Assembly (NCBI GenBank): GCA_023374025.1
Contig: SIJG01000003.1
Span: forward strand, 1,388,959 to 1,452,958
DNA: 64,000 nucleotides
Source of the DNA: Heterodera schachtii
Taxonomy: Eukaryota > Nematoda > Chromadorea > Rhabditida > Heteroderidae
Direction: 5' to 3'
A program made the translations under genes and the position numbers. A model generated the notes under the pieces. It was not told the DNA's origin, did not search any database, and saw only the letters and a list, made by a program, of their open reading frames with translations. Below are positions 20,701 to 31,600 of this stretch, one piece after another. Every line of letters begins with the position of its first letter. The first letter of the stretch is position 1.

Positions 20701-22600
20701 CATCGATCCAACATTTCGGGCACGCCTCTTTCGACAAAGTGCAACCCGAAAAATTGCCTGCTATTTCTCTATCTTGGCAGAGAAGATTTGTATTAACTTG
20801 GTCCACCATTGCGAAAGATGTTCCATCTGACAGGAACTTATGCCCTAAGATAGGCACTGGTGCTTGTGATACCGCAACTGGTGTCAGCTTCACCTCTTTC
20901 CATTTGAAGGTAATCCCTGGTATCAACGACATCTCAATTTCACCCTTAAAATTTCCTCCGGATTCGGCTTTAAGTTTCGCATTGATTCGGTACTCCCATG
21001 TTGGACATGAAATTAATTCGTATATGATTTTCGACGCAGGTACGGCGTGTACTCTGTAGAATATGCAACTCGCAGTCGGAAGTTTGCATCCACAGTTCCA
21101 AAATGAACACGATTCTCGGCAACTTGTAAATCCAGGACCTTTCTGAATATCTCCCAGTTCTGATACAAATGCACTGTATCCCTTCATGTAGTCATCATGT
21201 ACCGTCTGGCAAAATTTGCCAAAGCAACTGCCTTCACGTGGGCAGCTCTTCACTGAGGTGGTGCGAACGGAATAAGATCGTAACCATTTCTCAGTTTTTG
21301 GGATACATACAATGCTGAGTGACAGTAATTTCATCTCAACGACTCCCATGACTCGCTCTTCCGGGTCTCTGAGGATAAGGCGAACTGGTTGTCCTGCTGG
21401 CAGAAGAGTGACATCTGTCGAGCTTTCAATACGGCATTCTGAGCCATTTGCCTTTCTCAGACAGTTTTCTGCTACTGCGCTTATCGAAACAACACGGGCT
21501 GAGCCTGCAGCATGCTCAATTAGCAGTGAACTTGCCGCTAGTGCGAGTAAGCTCATGCCCATTCTCGAAAGTTTTTTGGCTCTGTTCGGGTTCATCTTCC
21601 GCTTATTCGGTTCCCTTTGAGCTATTCTGGCATCATCTCTTTGTAGCCTTTTCCCAATGCCTTGGGTGACCGTTTTTATTGGAGTTATGATGATCCATCG
21701 AATAAGCCAAAACAGATTTGAGGTAACTTGCCGCAGTATTGAAAGTATCCAACAGAGTGCGATTATTCCTGTTAAAGTGAACAATCCATAAACTCCTGTG
21801 GACACATCTGGACGGCAATCCGGGTTGGCAATCCTTTCAATACAAAGCCAACAGTCAATCAATGTGCAAGGGTCCTGTGGTGGGCATTCCACTTCACCAA
21901 TGTTGACCTTTCCATCTCTTAGCCAATAAGTTGCCCCGCACTGGTAATCAGCGATTAGTTGCTCTCGAGGCAGCTCATAAACAAGCTTATCCGGAGTGTA
22001 TCGGTGTACCAAACAGCTGCTGGTTGTACCACAACACACTTCGAATTTGGTCACTTTTCTTGGTACAGTAACTTTAATGCCTCTCTCAGCACACTCCAAC
22101 TTGCACATTTTACAAGGAGGAAATTGTCTTCCCCTATGTAACTTCGGGATATCTGGTGGATTTGGGACAAATCGAGTTTCTCCAATTGTTGCCCAAGCCA
22201 TCATCAGCATGAGCATTAATCCCAACATGGAAGCTATTTTCGTCATAGACCGGGTCACCATTCCGTGGTTTCTGACCTTTCCTTGTTGGATATCTCTCGG
22301 TCTTTCTGCCTGCTTCCTATCCATTTTTGGGATTGGCTCTTGAAGTCCAACTTTTCCCTTTGGGACTTCGTCCCTTTCTTGGTCTTCGGACTCGTCGATC
22401 TTCGGTATTTCGAGTCTATATAGACGGTTGATCGGGCGCGAAATTTCACGCCATGAAATTCGCTCGCCATGTGCTTTTGGTATTTTGAGTTTGGCACTTC
22501 GCACAATATTGTCCGATCCTTGGAGTTCCACAATTCTGCCCAATGGCCAGCAGTTCCTCGGACCGTTGGTTGAAGGGGGAGGAATAAGGCACTTGGACAC
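17642..22600 (-). CDS. Second envelope-PAZ-polyQ frame (duplicated block)
   Basis: The frame is open for 1,652 codons but begins at a recombination joint without a natural start. It opens with the tail of pol (RNCWPLGRIVELQGSDN), then repeats the Gn/Gc-like envelope, the PAZ segment and a truncated polyQ module. It differs from the first copy by only a handful of residues (for example LLTLTG versus LFTFTG near the first anchor). The joint leaves it one frame away from the first block, so it cannot be read as part of the main polyprotein; translation would need an internal start such as the Met at the envelope signal peptide (about 22255). PAZ lies at about 19375-19700. Confidence 0.8.
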   Translation of the reverse strand: MSKCLIPPPSTNGPRNCWPLGRIVELQGSDNIVRSAKLKIPKAHGERISWREISRPINRLYRLEIPKIDESEDQERDEVPKGKVGLQEPIPKMDRKQAERPRDIQQGKVRNHGMVTRSMTKIASMLGLMLMLMMAWATIGETRFVPNPPDIPKLHRGRQFPPCKMCKLECAERGIKVTVPRKVTKFEVCCGTTSSCLVHRYTPDKLVYELPREQLIADYQCGATYWLRDGKVNIGEVECPPQDPCTLIDCWLCIERIANPDCRPDVSTGVYGLFTLTGIIALCWILSILRQVTSNLFWLIRWIIITPIKTVTQGIGKRLQRDDARIAQREPNKRKMNPNRAKKLSRMGMSLLALAASSLLIEHAAGSARVVSISAVAENCLRKANGSECRIESSTDVTLLPAGQPVRLILRDPEERVMGVVEMKLLSLSIVCIPKTEKWLRSYSVRTTSVKSCPREGSCFGKFCQTVHDDYMKGYSAFVSELGDIQKGPGFTSCRESCSFWNCGCKLPTASCIFYRVHAVPASKIIYELISCPTWEYRINAKLKAESGGNFKGEIEMSLIPGITFKWKEVKLTPVAVSQAPVPILGHKFLSDGTSFAMVDQVNTNLLCQDREIAGNFSGCTLSKEACPKCWIDEEAQRVDCLCRDSILEKEFNNPEKRLPLSLRNLNIRYKDGEIFSETHYTPIQVMVQFEGLRLGIEEDFTRCWARTKTLKGCYKCQSGAQLKLRCWTEYGSALADVYCIDGTRFTVPCRSKAEVQNVTLSFDQAEIDTNCTIECSGGKSKFRMKGHLIYIPIQQQIEMGARISDTLKSPKGIGWPDINFDWIDIIRFMAGFPNIIVIILAGILAFAVIVLVLRCNPAFIIWRRIARWIVLIMLTQMMEESREYGENEFLKIPPGGMGVAHRTFSNIQYVAESDWLEKPLKGHGKTDPHSFYSIRIFSPKMNFNVSSDSNLLYILSRHVKMQPHLLARAIRGIPGTRTQIEEKLESIQESGAKLVTTHLKPEGANMILFGTSITVHGADELGAFNGRGPTVVQYFRTRHNRNLMFPEAPCLCEKGGRNHVSYYPLELIEVREAFDRDPPVDFGTRMPWQENTETDNPELQEGEKSPKRLSVSSKGSSIIVEYHDTPQSTGNPMEGISPDNHSVVIQEIDCESPTGNPVEMRGAPPETAERSIVINVPANSKLELMGPLKCKILLLVMSAFIMIHSVGAKELPSALIHLPSRGPSSLEMREAPIFLHGFGGDVHPGSEEEAVNHRPMSAVDGDASFRMKGANMSHPFLCAYGMNQGHKIVSSALWRQLYKEEGKEQKVTCLSLFLPLQPTELQPTMDIAKLLDESEEFAEQQQQHHQQQQQQQQQKQQVVRFVKIDEESDDEALQIDISESEPEEEDDDDDEEAAAALEAAMATAAPSPVVQEAKKPRVQGPVEAPKVGANLGHQARDISGGPPNVGGVQTKRVAAAEGPFVKRARIGAPPNAPKPRCNKCGLLGHVSGDEARCPKSNALVKAEMDRKKAAAFAKRAEATMECSAPPIIPLPIKGGGPARAARAGGVAASMVAGGRASAEGAFRASKERARHELMTAMEKPKAAAITVAERKAAARPGVQVPYSSPFNQRNSNRPWTSQNYWMKVKNSPSSNNNTINNSNNSSSKNNKSSVS
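17799..18667 (-). repeat. 869-bp polyQ-module tandem repeat, unit 2
   Basis: This is the second unit, with its ATG at 18625. It is directly continuous with the second envelope frame, so the open frame runs from the envelope through the PAZ segment into this polyQ module and stops at 17642. A fourth, single copy lies at 22591-23455 behind the first envelope block. Confidence 0.9.
18701..18708 (-). promoter_or_regulatory. TATA-like box before polyQ gene, copy B
   Basis: On the minus strand TATATAAG is followed by a purine run (GAGGAGGGAAAGGAG), with the polyQ ATG 76 bases downstream at 18625. It could drive a separate short transcript for the polyQ protein. It lies within an open reading frame, so it may also be chance. 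Confidence 0.35.
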
Positions 22601-25600
22601 CAGGTCGGGCTGCCGCCTTCCGTTCTGCCACAGTGATGGCTGCCGCCTTCGGTTTCTCCATTGCGGTCATCAATTCATGGCGCGCCCGTTCCTTCGATGC
22701 GCGAAATGCGCCCTCAGCTGATGCACGTCCGCCGGCAACCATTGAGGCGGCCACTCCTCCAGCTCTGGCCGCACGTGCCGGTCCACCAACTTTGACTGGG
22801 AGTGGAATGATCGGAGGTGCCGAGCATTCCATAGTTGCTTCCGCGCGTTTGGCAAATGCTGCCGCCTTCTTTCGATCCATCTCCGCTTTGACCAGGGCAT
22901 TGCTCTTTGGACAGCGAGCCTCGTCGCCGGACACATGGCCAAGCAATCCGCATTTGTTGCAGCGCGGTTTTGGAGCATTAGGCGGAGCTCCGATGCGCGC
23001 TCGCTTCACGAATGGTCCCTCAGCTGCCGCCACTCGTTTGGCCTGAACTCCGCCAACGTTTGGGGGGCCTCCGGAAATATCTCGGGCCTGATGGCCCAAA
23101 TTGGCACCAACCTTCGGTGCCTCCACAGGTCCCTGGACTCGAGGCTTTTTGGCCTCTTGGACAACCGGCGATGGTGCGGCAGTGGCCATTGCTGCTTCGA
23201 GTGCTGCCGCCGCTTCTTCATCATCGTCGTCGTCCTCCTCCTCCGGCTCACTCTCCGAAATGTCGATTTGGAGCGCTTCGTCGTCGCTTTCTTCATCGAT
23301 TTTCACGAAACGGACGACTTGTTGTTTTTGCTGCTGCTGTTGTTGCTGTTGTTGATGGTGTTGTTGTTGCTGCTCGGCGAATTCTTCACTTTCATCCAAT
23401 AATTTTGCGATGTCCATGGTCGGTTGGAGTTCCGTTGGTTGAAGGGGGAGGAATAAGGAAAGGCAAGTGACTTTTTGCTCCTTTCCCTCCTCCTTATATA
23501 GCTGCCGCCAGAGGGCAGAGGACACAATTTTGTGTCCCTGATTCATGCCATAAGCGCACAAAAACGGATGACTCATGTTCGCTCCCTTCATTCGGAAGGA
23601 AGCATCTCCATCAACAGCGCTCATCGGCCGATGATTCACCGCCTCTTCTTCGCTTCCCGGGTGCACATCTCCGCCGAAGCCGTGCAGAAAGATCGGCGCT
23701 TCTCTCATTTCCAATGAAGAAGGGCCGCGGGAAGGCAAATGAATCAGCGCCGATGGCAATTCCTTTGCGCCGACCGAGTGAATCATAATAAATGCGGACA
23801 TCACAAGCAAAAGAATTTTGCATTTAAGCGGCCCCATCAATTCAAGCTTAGAGTTCGCCGGAACATTTATAACAATCGATCGTTCCGCCGTTTCCGGTGG
23901 AGCTCCGCGCATTTCCACCGGATTTCCCGTAGGACTCTCACAATCAATTTCCTGGATAACCACCGAGTGGTTATCCGGTGAAATCCCTTCCATTGGATTA
24001 CCCGTGGACTGTGGAGTGTCATGGTATTCCACAATGATGGAACTCCCCTTGCTGCTTACGGATAACCGTTTCGGGGATTTTTCTCCCTCTTGGAGTTCCG
24101 GATTATCCGTTTCCGTGTTTTCCTGCCATGGCATTCGGGTTCCAAAATCAACAGGGGGATCACGATCAAAGGCTTCTCGGACTTCGATCAATTCCAATGG
24201 ATAGTAGCTCACGTGATTTCGCCCTCCTTTCTCACACAAACATGGAGCCTCCGGAAACATTAAATTCCGGTTGTGTCGCGTCCGGAAGTATTGGACAACA
24301 GTCGGGCCACGTCCGTTGAAGGCACCCAATTCGTCGGCACCGTGTACCGTGATGGAAGTACCGAAAAGAATCATGTTTGCACCTTCCGGTTTCAAATGCG
24401 TGGTGACCAATTTTGCTCCGCTTTCCTGGATACTTTCCAGCTTCTCTTCAATTTGGGTCCTCGTTCCGGGAATTCCGCGAATGGCTCGTGCGAGCAAATG
24501 TGGTTGCATTTTGACGTGTCGCGACAAAATGTAAAGCAAATTTGAGTCGGAGGAAACGTTGAAATTCATTTTCGGAGAAAATATTCGAATAGAATAGAAT
24601 GAGTGAGGATCGGTCTTTCCATGCCCTTTTAAAGGCTTCTCTAACCAATCAGACTCCGCCACGTATTGAATGTTCGAGAATGTTCGATGGGCCACGCCCA
24701 TCCCACCGGGGGGTATTTTAAGAAATTCGTTTTCCCCGTATTCCCGGCTCTCTTCCATCATTTGTGTCAGCATAATCAGCACAATCCATCTTGCTATTCT
24801 TCTCCATATGATGAATGCTGGATTACAACGTAACACCAATACGATCACGGCAAATGCAAGGATTCCCGCCAATATTATGACGATTATGTTCGGAAATCCA
24901 GCCATAAATCTGATAATGTCGATCCAATCAAAGTTTATGTCAGGCCATCCAATGCCTTTTGGGCTTTTCAGTGTGTCGGAAATCCGAGCGCCCATTTCAA
25001 TTTGTTGCTGGATTGGGATATATATCAAATGTCCTTTCATACGGAATTTCGATTTTCCTCCACTGCATTCAATCGTGCAGTTCGTGTCGATTTCCGCCTG
25101 GTCGAAGGATAATGTCACATTTTGGACTTCCGCTTTTGACCGGCATGGTAACGTGAAGCGTGTTCCATCAATGCAATAGACATCGGCCAATGCTGAACCG
25201 TATTCCGTCCAACATCTAAGCTTCAGTTGAGCTCCCGACTGGCACTTATAACAACCTTTCAGTGTCTTCGTTCGTGCCCAACACTTTGTGAAGTCTTCCT
25301 CGATGCCAAGACGGAGACCCTCGAATTGCACCATCACTTGTATTGGCGTGTAGTGGGTTTCCGAGAAAATTTCCCCATCTTTGTATCGGATATTCAAATT
25401 GCGCAGACTTAACGGTAGCCTTTTTTCCGGGTTGTTGAATTCCTTCTCAAGGATTGAGTCGCGGCATTGGCAATCAACTCTCTGGGCCTCTTCATCGATC
25501 CAACATTTCGGGCACGCCTCTTTCGACAAAGTGCAACCCGAAAAATTGCCTGCTATTTCTCTATCTTGGCAGAGAAGATTTGTATTAACTTGGTCCACCA

Positions 25601-28600
25601 TTGCGAAAGATGTTCCATCTGACAGGAACTTATGCCCTAAGATAGGCACTGGTGCTTGTGATACCGCAACTGGTGTCAGCTTCACCTCTTTCCATTTGAA
25701 GGTAATCCCTGGTATCAACGACATCTCAATTTCACCCTTAAAATTTCCTCCGGATTCGGCTTTAAGTTTCGCATTGATTCGGTACTCCCATGTTGGACAT
25801 GAAATTAATTCATATATGATTTTCGACTCAGGTACGGCGTGTACTCTGTAGAATATGCAACTCGCAGTCGGAAGTTTGCATCCACAGTTCCAAAATGAAC
25901 ACGATTCTCGGCAACTTGTAAATCCAGGACCTTTCTGAATATCTCCCAGTTCTGATACAAATGCACTGTATCCCTTCATGTAGTCATCATGTACCGTCTG
26001 GCAAAATTTGCCAAAGCAACTGCCTTCACGTGGGCAGCTCTTCACTGAGGTGGTGCGAACGGAATAAGATCGTAACCATTTCTCAGTTTTTGGGATACAT
26101 ACAATGCTGAGTGACAATAATTTCATCTCAACGACTCCCATGACTCGCTCTTCCGGGTCTCTGAGGATAAGTCGAACTGGTTGTCCTGCTGGCAGTAGAG
26201 TGACATCTGTCGAGCTTTCAATACGGCATTCTGAGCCATTTGCCTTTCTCAGACAGTTTTCTGCCACTGCGCTTATCGAAACAACACGGGCTGAGCCTGC
26301 AGCATGCTCAATTAGCAATGAACTTGCCGCCAATGCGAGTAAGCTCATGCCCATTCTCGAAAGTTTTTTGGCTCTGTTCGGGTTCATCTTCCGCTTATTC
26401 GGTTCCCTTTGAGCTACTCTGGCATCATCTCTTTGTAGCCTTTTCCCAATGCCTTGGGTGACCGTTTTTATTGGAGTTATGATGATCCATCGAATAAGCC
26501 AAAATAGATTGGAGGTAACTTGCCGCATTATTGAAAGTATCCAACAGAGTGCGATTATTCCTGTGAAAGTGAACAATCCATAAACTCCTGTGGACACATC
26601 TGGACGGCAATCCGGGTTAGCAATCCTTTCAATACAAAGCCAACAGTCAATCAATGTGCAAGGGTCCTGTGGTGGGCATTCCACTTCACCAATGTTGACC
26701 CTTCCATCTCTTAGCCAATAAGTTGCCCCGCACTGGTAGTCAGCGATTAGTTGCTCTCGAGGCAGCTCATAAACAAGCTTATCCGGAGTGTATCGGTGTA
26801 CCAAACAGCTGCTGGTTGCACCACAACACACTTCGAATTTGGTCACTTTTCTTGGTACAGTAACTTTAATGCCTCTCTCAGCACACTCCAACTTGCACAT
26901 TTTACAAGGAGGAAATTGTCTTCCCCTATGTAACTTCGGGATATCTGGTGGATTTGGGACAAATCGAGTTTCTCCAATTGTTGCCCAAGCCATCACCAGC
27001 ATGAGCATTAATCCCAACATGGAAGCTATTTTCGTCATAGACCGGGTCACCATTCCGTGGTTTCTGACCTTTCCTTGTTGGATATCTCTCGGTCTTTCTG
27101 CCTGCTTCCTATCCATTTTTGGGATTGGCTCTTGAAGTCCAACTTTTCCCTTTGGGACTTCGTCCTTTTCTTGGTCTTCGGACTCGTCGACCTTCGGTAT
27201 TTCGAGTCTATATAGACGGTTGATCGGGCGCGAAATTTCACGCCATGAAATTCGCTCGCCATTTGCCTTTGGTATTTTGAGTTTGGCACTTCTCACAATA
27301 TTGTCCGATCCTTGGAGTTCCACAATTCTGCCCAATGGCCAGCAGTTCCTCGGAGTTTTTTCTTCTTCGATGATTACCACCTCTCCGATTTTTGGTTGAT
27401 CCGCCAGGCAACTTCTCGGGCCTTTATGCTCCCATTGTAATCTGTTCCGGAGCATTAACAGGTACTCTTTTTTCCATCTGGTCCAGAATTCGTCCAATGT
27501 GGCCAGAGTACCTTTCCAGCGCATCTGCAATTGCTTCTGGAGATTTTTAGGTTCAATTTCGAACTCCGTGTCCGACGACTGGTCGTTCCTCCGGACATCC
27601 AAACTCAATATGGCTTTTGGCATTATGAAATCGACCGGTCTCAATGGCTGGACCGCATTCGGTCCTTCATCGACATAGGTGATCGGTCTCTGATTTATTG
27701 TCGCTTCAACTTCTGCGACAAAGGTTCTCAATTGGTCGTAGGGCAAAATTCGACGCCCAAGGACTCTTTTGAATGCCGCTTTTACTCCAGCGACTTGGCG
27801 TTCAAGAAATCCATTACTCCAAGGTCTAAGTGATGGATTAAACCGCCATTTGATTCCTTCGTTGGCAAGGTGCTCTTCGAGCGGGCATGTGGGTGTCTTC
27901 CCAGCTTCCAATGCTGCCGCTACTTTAGCTGCCAGTACAAATTGTGTGCCGTTGTCTGTGATGATTCTCTTTGGAGTTCCTCTCCTACTGGTGAATCGAC
28001 GGAACACTTGAAGGAATGCCTCAGCGCTTAAGTCAAGCACTGGTTCCAAATAAATAGCTCTCGTACTTAGGCATGTGAACAAAGCAATCCATGCCTTTCG
28101 GAGCTCTCCATTTACTTTGGTATTCGTCGGCCCAAGATAATCAATCCCAATGCTTTCAAATGGTGCCGTTCGCCTCACGCGGTCCTCAGGAAGAGGAGGC
28201 ATCGTCGGCAATTTATATGCCGGGCATTGGATCCTGCGACAACGACCGCATGCTCGGATGACCTTTTTTATGGTCAGTCTCGCTCTGGGTGTCCAATATT
28301 TTGCCAAAAATTCTGTCAGAGTGGATTCAACTCCAGAATGTGCAAGGGACTCATGCACTGACTGTGCAATTAGTCGGGTTATTGGACAATCCTCAGGAAG
28401 GATAATGGGATTAACCATATCCTCTGATGCATTGCTCATCGCTAGTCGTGTTGACAGTCGAACAATACCATCCTTTTTCAATGTCTTTACGAGTTCGTGT
28501 GGTTGCTTTTTCCACATTGGCCAACATTTTTGTGCCATTTTCACGAGTATGATCTCGGCATACTGGTAATCTTCACTGATCATAGGAAGACCCTCTGAAA

Positions 28601-31600
28601 TCTCGAATTTTCGGGTCTTTCTCATCTTGTTTATTGCACGGAGAACCCAAACCACAGTGCGGCGTAGTTTAGTCCAACTGCTAAATCGACAAGGGTCAAT
28701 CCATGGATTGTCTTCACTTGTTATTGCTGGCACTGCAATTACATTCTCCAATTCTGAACTTTCTTGACCATCATTCTCGGCTCCTGTTGGGGTAACCTCG
28801 AATTCGATCGGCCAACTTTTCATTGGTTCACGGAGCCATGTTGGTCCATTCCACCAAAGATGATGGGATCTCAGTTCTTCTGGAGTGCATCCTCTTGATG
28901 CTACATCCGCTGGATTTTCGTGCGTTCTGATATGCAGAAATCTGACATTTTCTGATATCCGCCGGATTTCTCTCAACCGATTCTCCACAAATCTGGGTTG
29001 GGAATCTTTCGACTCAATCCAGCTCAAGACGGGTTTCGAATCTCCCCAAATAAATTTTTCATTTATTGGGATTCTCAGCTGATTTTCCGCAAATTTCAAC
29101 ATTCTTGCCCCAATTAGCATTGCCAAGAGTTCCATTCTTGGAATTGTTACTTCAGCTTTCCGGGGCTTGAGTCTACTCTTTGCATAGAGTACCTGCACAT
29201 TGGTTTCCTCTCCTTTCTGAGACCTTATAAAGAGTGCCGCTGCATAAGCGTCCTTGCTTGCGTCCACAAACGCATGGAGTTGGACCACTTCGTCTTGCAG
29301 TACGGATCGTCTCGGAAATTTGAATGGTTCGGTTTTCCATTCTCTGATAACGGCAAACCATTCTGCCGTTTCATCAGCTGGTAAGATTTCGTCCCATCCC
29401 AGGGTTCTGTCCCACAATCGTTGTAGGAACAGTTTTGCTTGGAGAAGGCAAGGCGCGACCATTCCCAATGGGTCAAATATGCTTGCCAATGTTTTCAAAA
29501 CAATGCGTTTTGAAATCTTCCCGGCTTCATTCGTCGGTGGGAATCCAATACTCAATTCATCCTTTTGAATGTCCCAAGGGATGCCAAGTACTTTGGTCCC
29601 TGGTTTATTGAGCCGGTCCTCTTCGGGAATTTGCTCCATCGCTTCCATTGAGTTGCAAATAAATTCCCTCAGATTCATTTGTGCTTCAGCAAACAAGGCT
29701 TTACCTTCTCGATACTTTTCTAAGACTTCTCTAGCATCTTTGCATGAAGTCATTAGATTATCCACAAAGGCATTCCCAGCGAATTCCAACGCCAATGGGG
29801 AAGCTTTCTCCTTCAGATGCTTCTGGACAACAGCAGCCAAAATAAATGGCGAGGAAATCACTCCGAAGGGAATCCGAGCCCAACGGAAGATCTGCAAATT
29901 GTCTGTCGACAATTTCTTCTTAGGATCTTTCACCCAAAGGAATTTCACAAATTCCCTGTCTTCGTTGTTCAAAGATATGGCATTGAAGGCCTTTTCTAAG
30001 TCCGCCCATAATGCAATTATTGGGAGACGGAATCTTAGAAGGATTCCCACGAGATCGGGAATCATCACGGGGCCTCTGAACATACACTCGTTCAAAGATT
30101 TCTCTCCCCGTGGGTGTGCTGAAGCATCAAAAACAATTCGAAGTTTATGAGTTACCACTCCATGATGTGGCAGGAAGTGTTCAGGAAAACCTTCCCTTCT
30201 TTCACCGATTTCAAAGAATCCGAGATTGAACTCTCTCGAGATTGACTCGTGGTATTTGTCCAATAACTCGGGAGTCTTGCGCAGTTTTTCAAGGAGATTG
30301 ACCAATCTCCTATATGCCATATTGTAATTTGATGGCAAATCGGGCGGGAACTCTTTCCATGGCCATCCCGAACTATAACGTCCATCAGCGAGTCTCTTGG
30401 CTTTCTTTTCGAAGATTTCCATCGCTGTGTCGTCATCATTTTCTTTTGGGTCGTCTTTTATCCCTATCAGTTGTAGGTCCCAAAAGTTTTTTGCAGTGTC
30501 AATTCCTGTTTCTGCAAATTCACAATCAGCTTTTGCTGACATCACTGCGCAGATTTGTCTCGTTTCTCCGATCTCCTGTGGGATATCTTTTCCACATACG
30601 ATAGGTCCCACAGAAGTGTAAATGCGGAATAAGTTCCGATTTATCTGTTCGCGCCGCTGGAAGAATCGCCAAAATTCGGCCATACCAATGAGTAAATCTG
30701 GTTCCTCATCAGTTATTTCCACATTTCCGGTCTTCCATTCGGCTCGACGGATAGATTTGACTATCCAATCTGCCCGATAAGCTACTATTTTTTCGGATTT
30801 GCCGTTTTCCAATGCGACATGTAGCTCATACTGCGGTGCATCAAGCCTGACCGGTGAATCGCTGTGGAAACCACTAACTTCCAGCTGCCCATCTTTCAAT
30901 TTATATAGACTCAAGGCTCGCACGACAGCGCTTTTGATCATGGTTACTTGCGAACCTGGGTCAAAGAAGACCAAAATCCTAATTCTCCTTGTAGGATTTC
31001 TTCTGGAAAAAATTGTGACGTATTTCGCCATTAAAAGCACTCTTTTTGGATCAGAAACCATCGTGGCTACTGTTCCATTTTCTGCCGAACCAATTGTCGT
31101 CACATTGACTTCTGCATGGGTTCTCTTAAACTGTGCTTTAGGCCTTGTCTGACTGGTGTTCCATTCTCGACCGGATTTCTTTGTATTCGGACAAATAATT
31201 TTGTTATGCGATCCTTTGCATCTCGCACAACTCCTATTTGCCCGACAATCCGGAGCTCTGTGTCCTCTGCGTAGGCACAGAGAACATCTATTTTGTTCTG
31301 CGAGCATTTTTGTTCGCTGCTGAACGCTGGCCACTTTTCTGCAATCGTCCACCCAATGCGGTCCGTCGCAGAAGAAACATGGAAGTTTTGGCTTCCCACG
31401 AGGCGCTGATTCCATTCCTCGTTTATCTTGTGTGGCTACAAAGGCTCTGGCTCTCTCAGCTGATTGCCTGCGTTGCTCGCGCTGGAACACCTGCCTGTTT
31501 TGTGTCGGACCTCGATTCACCTCTCTTCTTAGTGACCGAGAGCACCGCTGGACCTCCTCTCGAAGTGATACGACTTCTGCTAGTCCGCGTCTCAAATCCG

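Larger units (their letters stand above)
17779..22570 (-). repeat. Tandem envelope block, unit B (4,792 bp)
   Basis: This is the second copy of the envelope-PAZ-polyQ block. The scatter of single-base differences from unit A, concentrated in the envelope's first half, suggests the duplication is older than the 869-bp amplification or arose from two slightly different templates during reverse transcription. Confidence 0.9.
22571..27362 (-). repeat. Tandem envelope block, unit A (4,792 bp)
   Basis: The unit runs from the end of pol (RNCWPLG) through envelope, PAZ and the truncated polyQ module. Equivalent positions in unit B (17779-22570) are 4,792 bases lower throughout, with roughly 1% divergence. 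The joint at about 22560-22575 fuses CCAACGG of the polyQ leader to the pol tail. Confidence 0.9.

Noticed and set aside
29569..30150. Plus-strand frame of 193 codons opposite RT
   Set aside because: The sense strand encodes RT motifs; the antisense frame has no recognisable domain.
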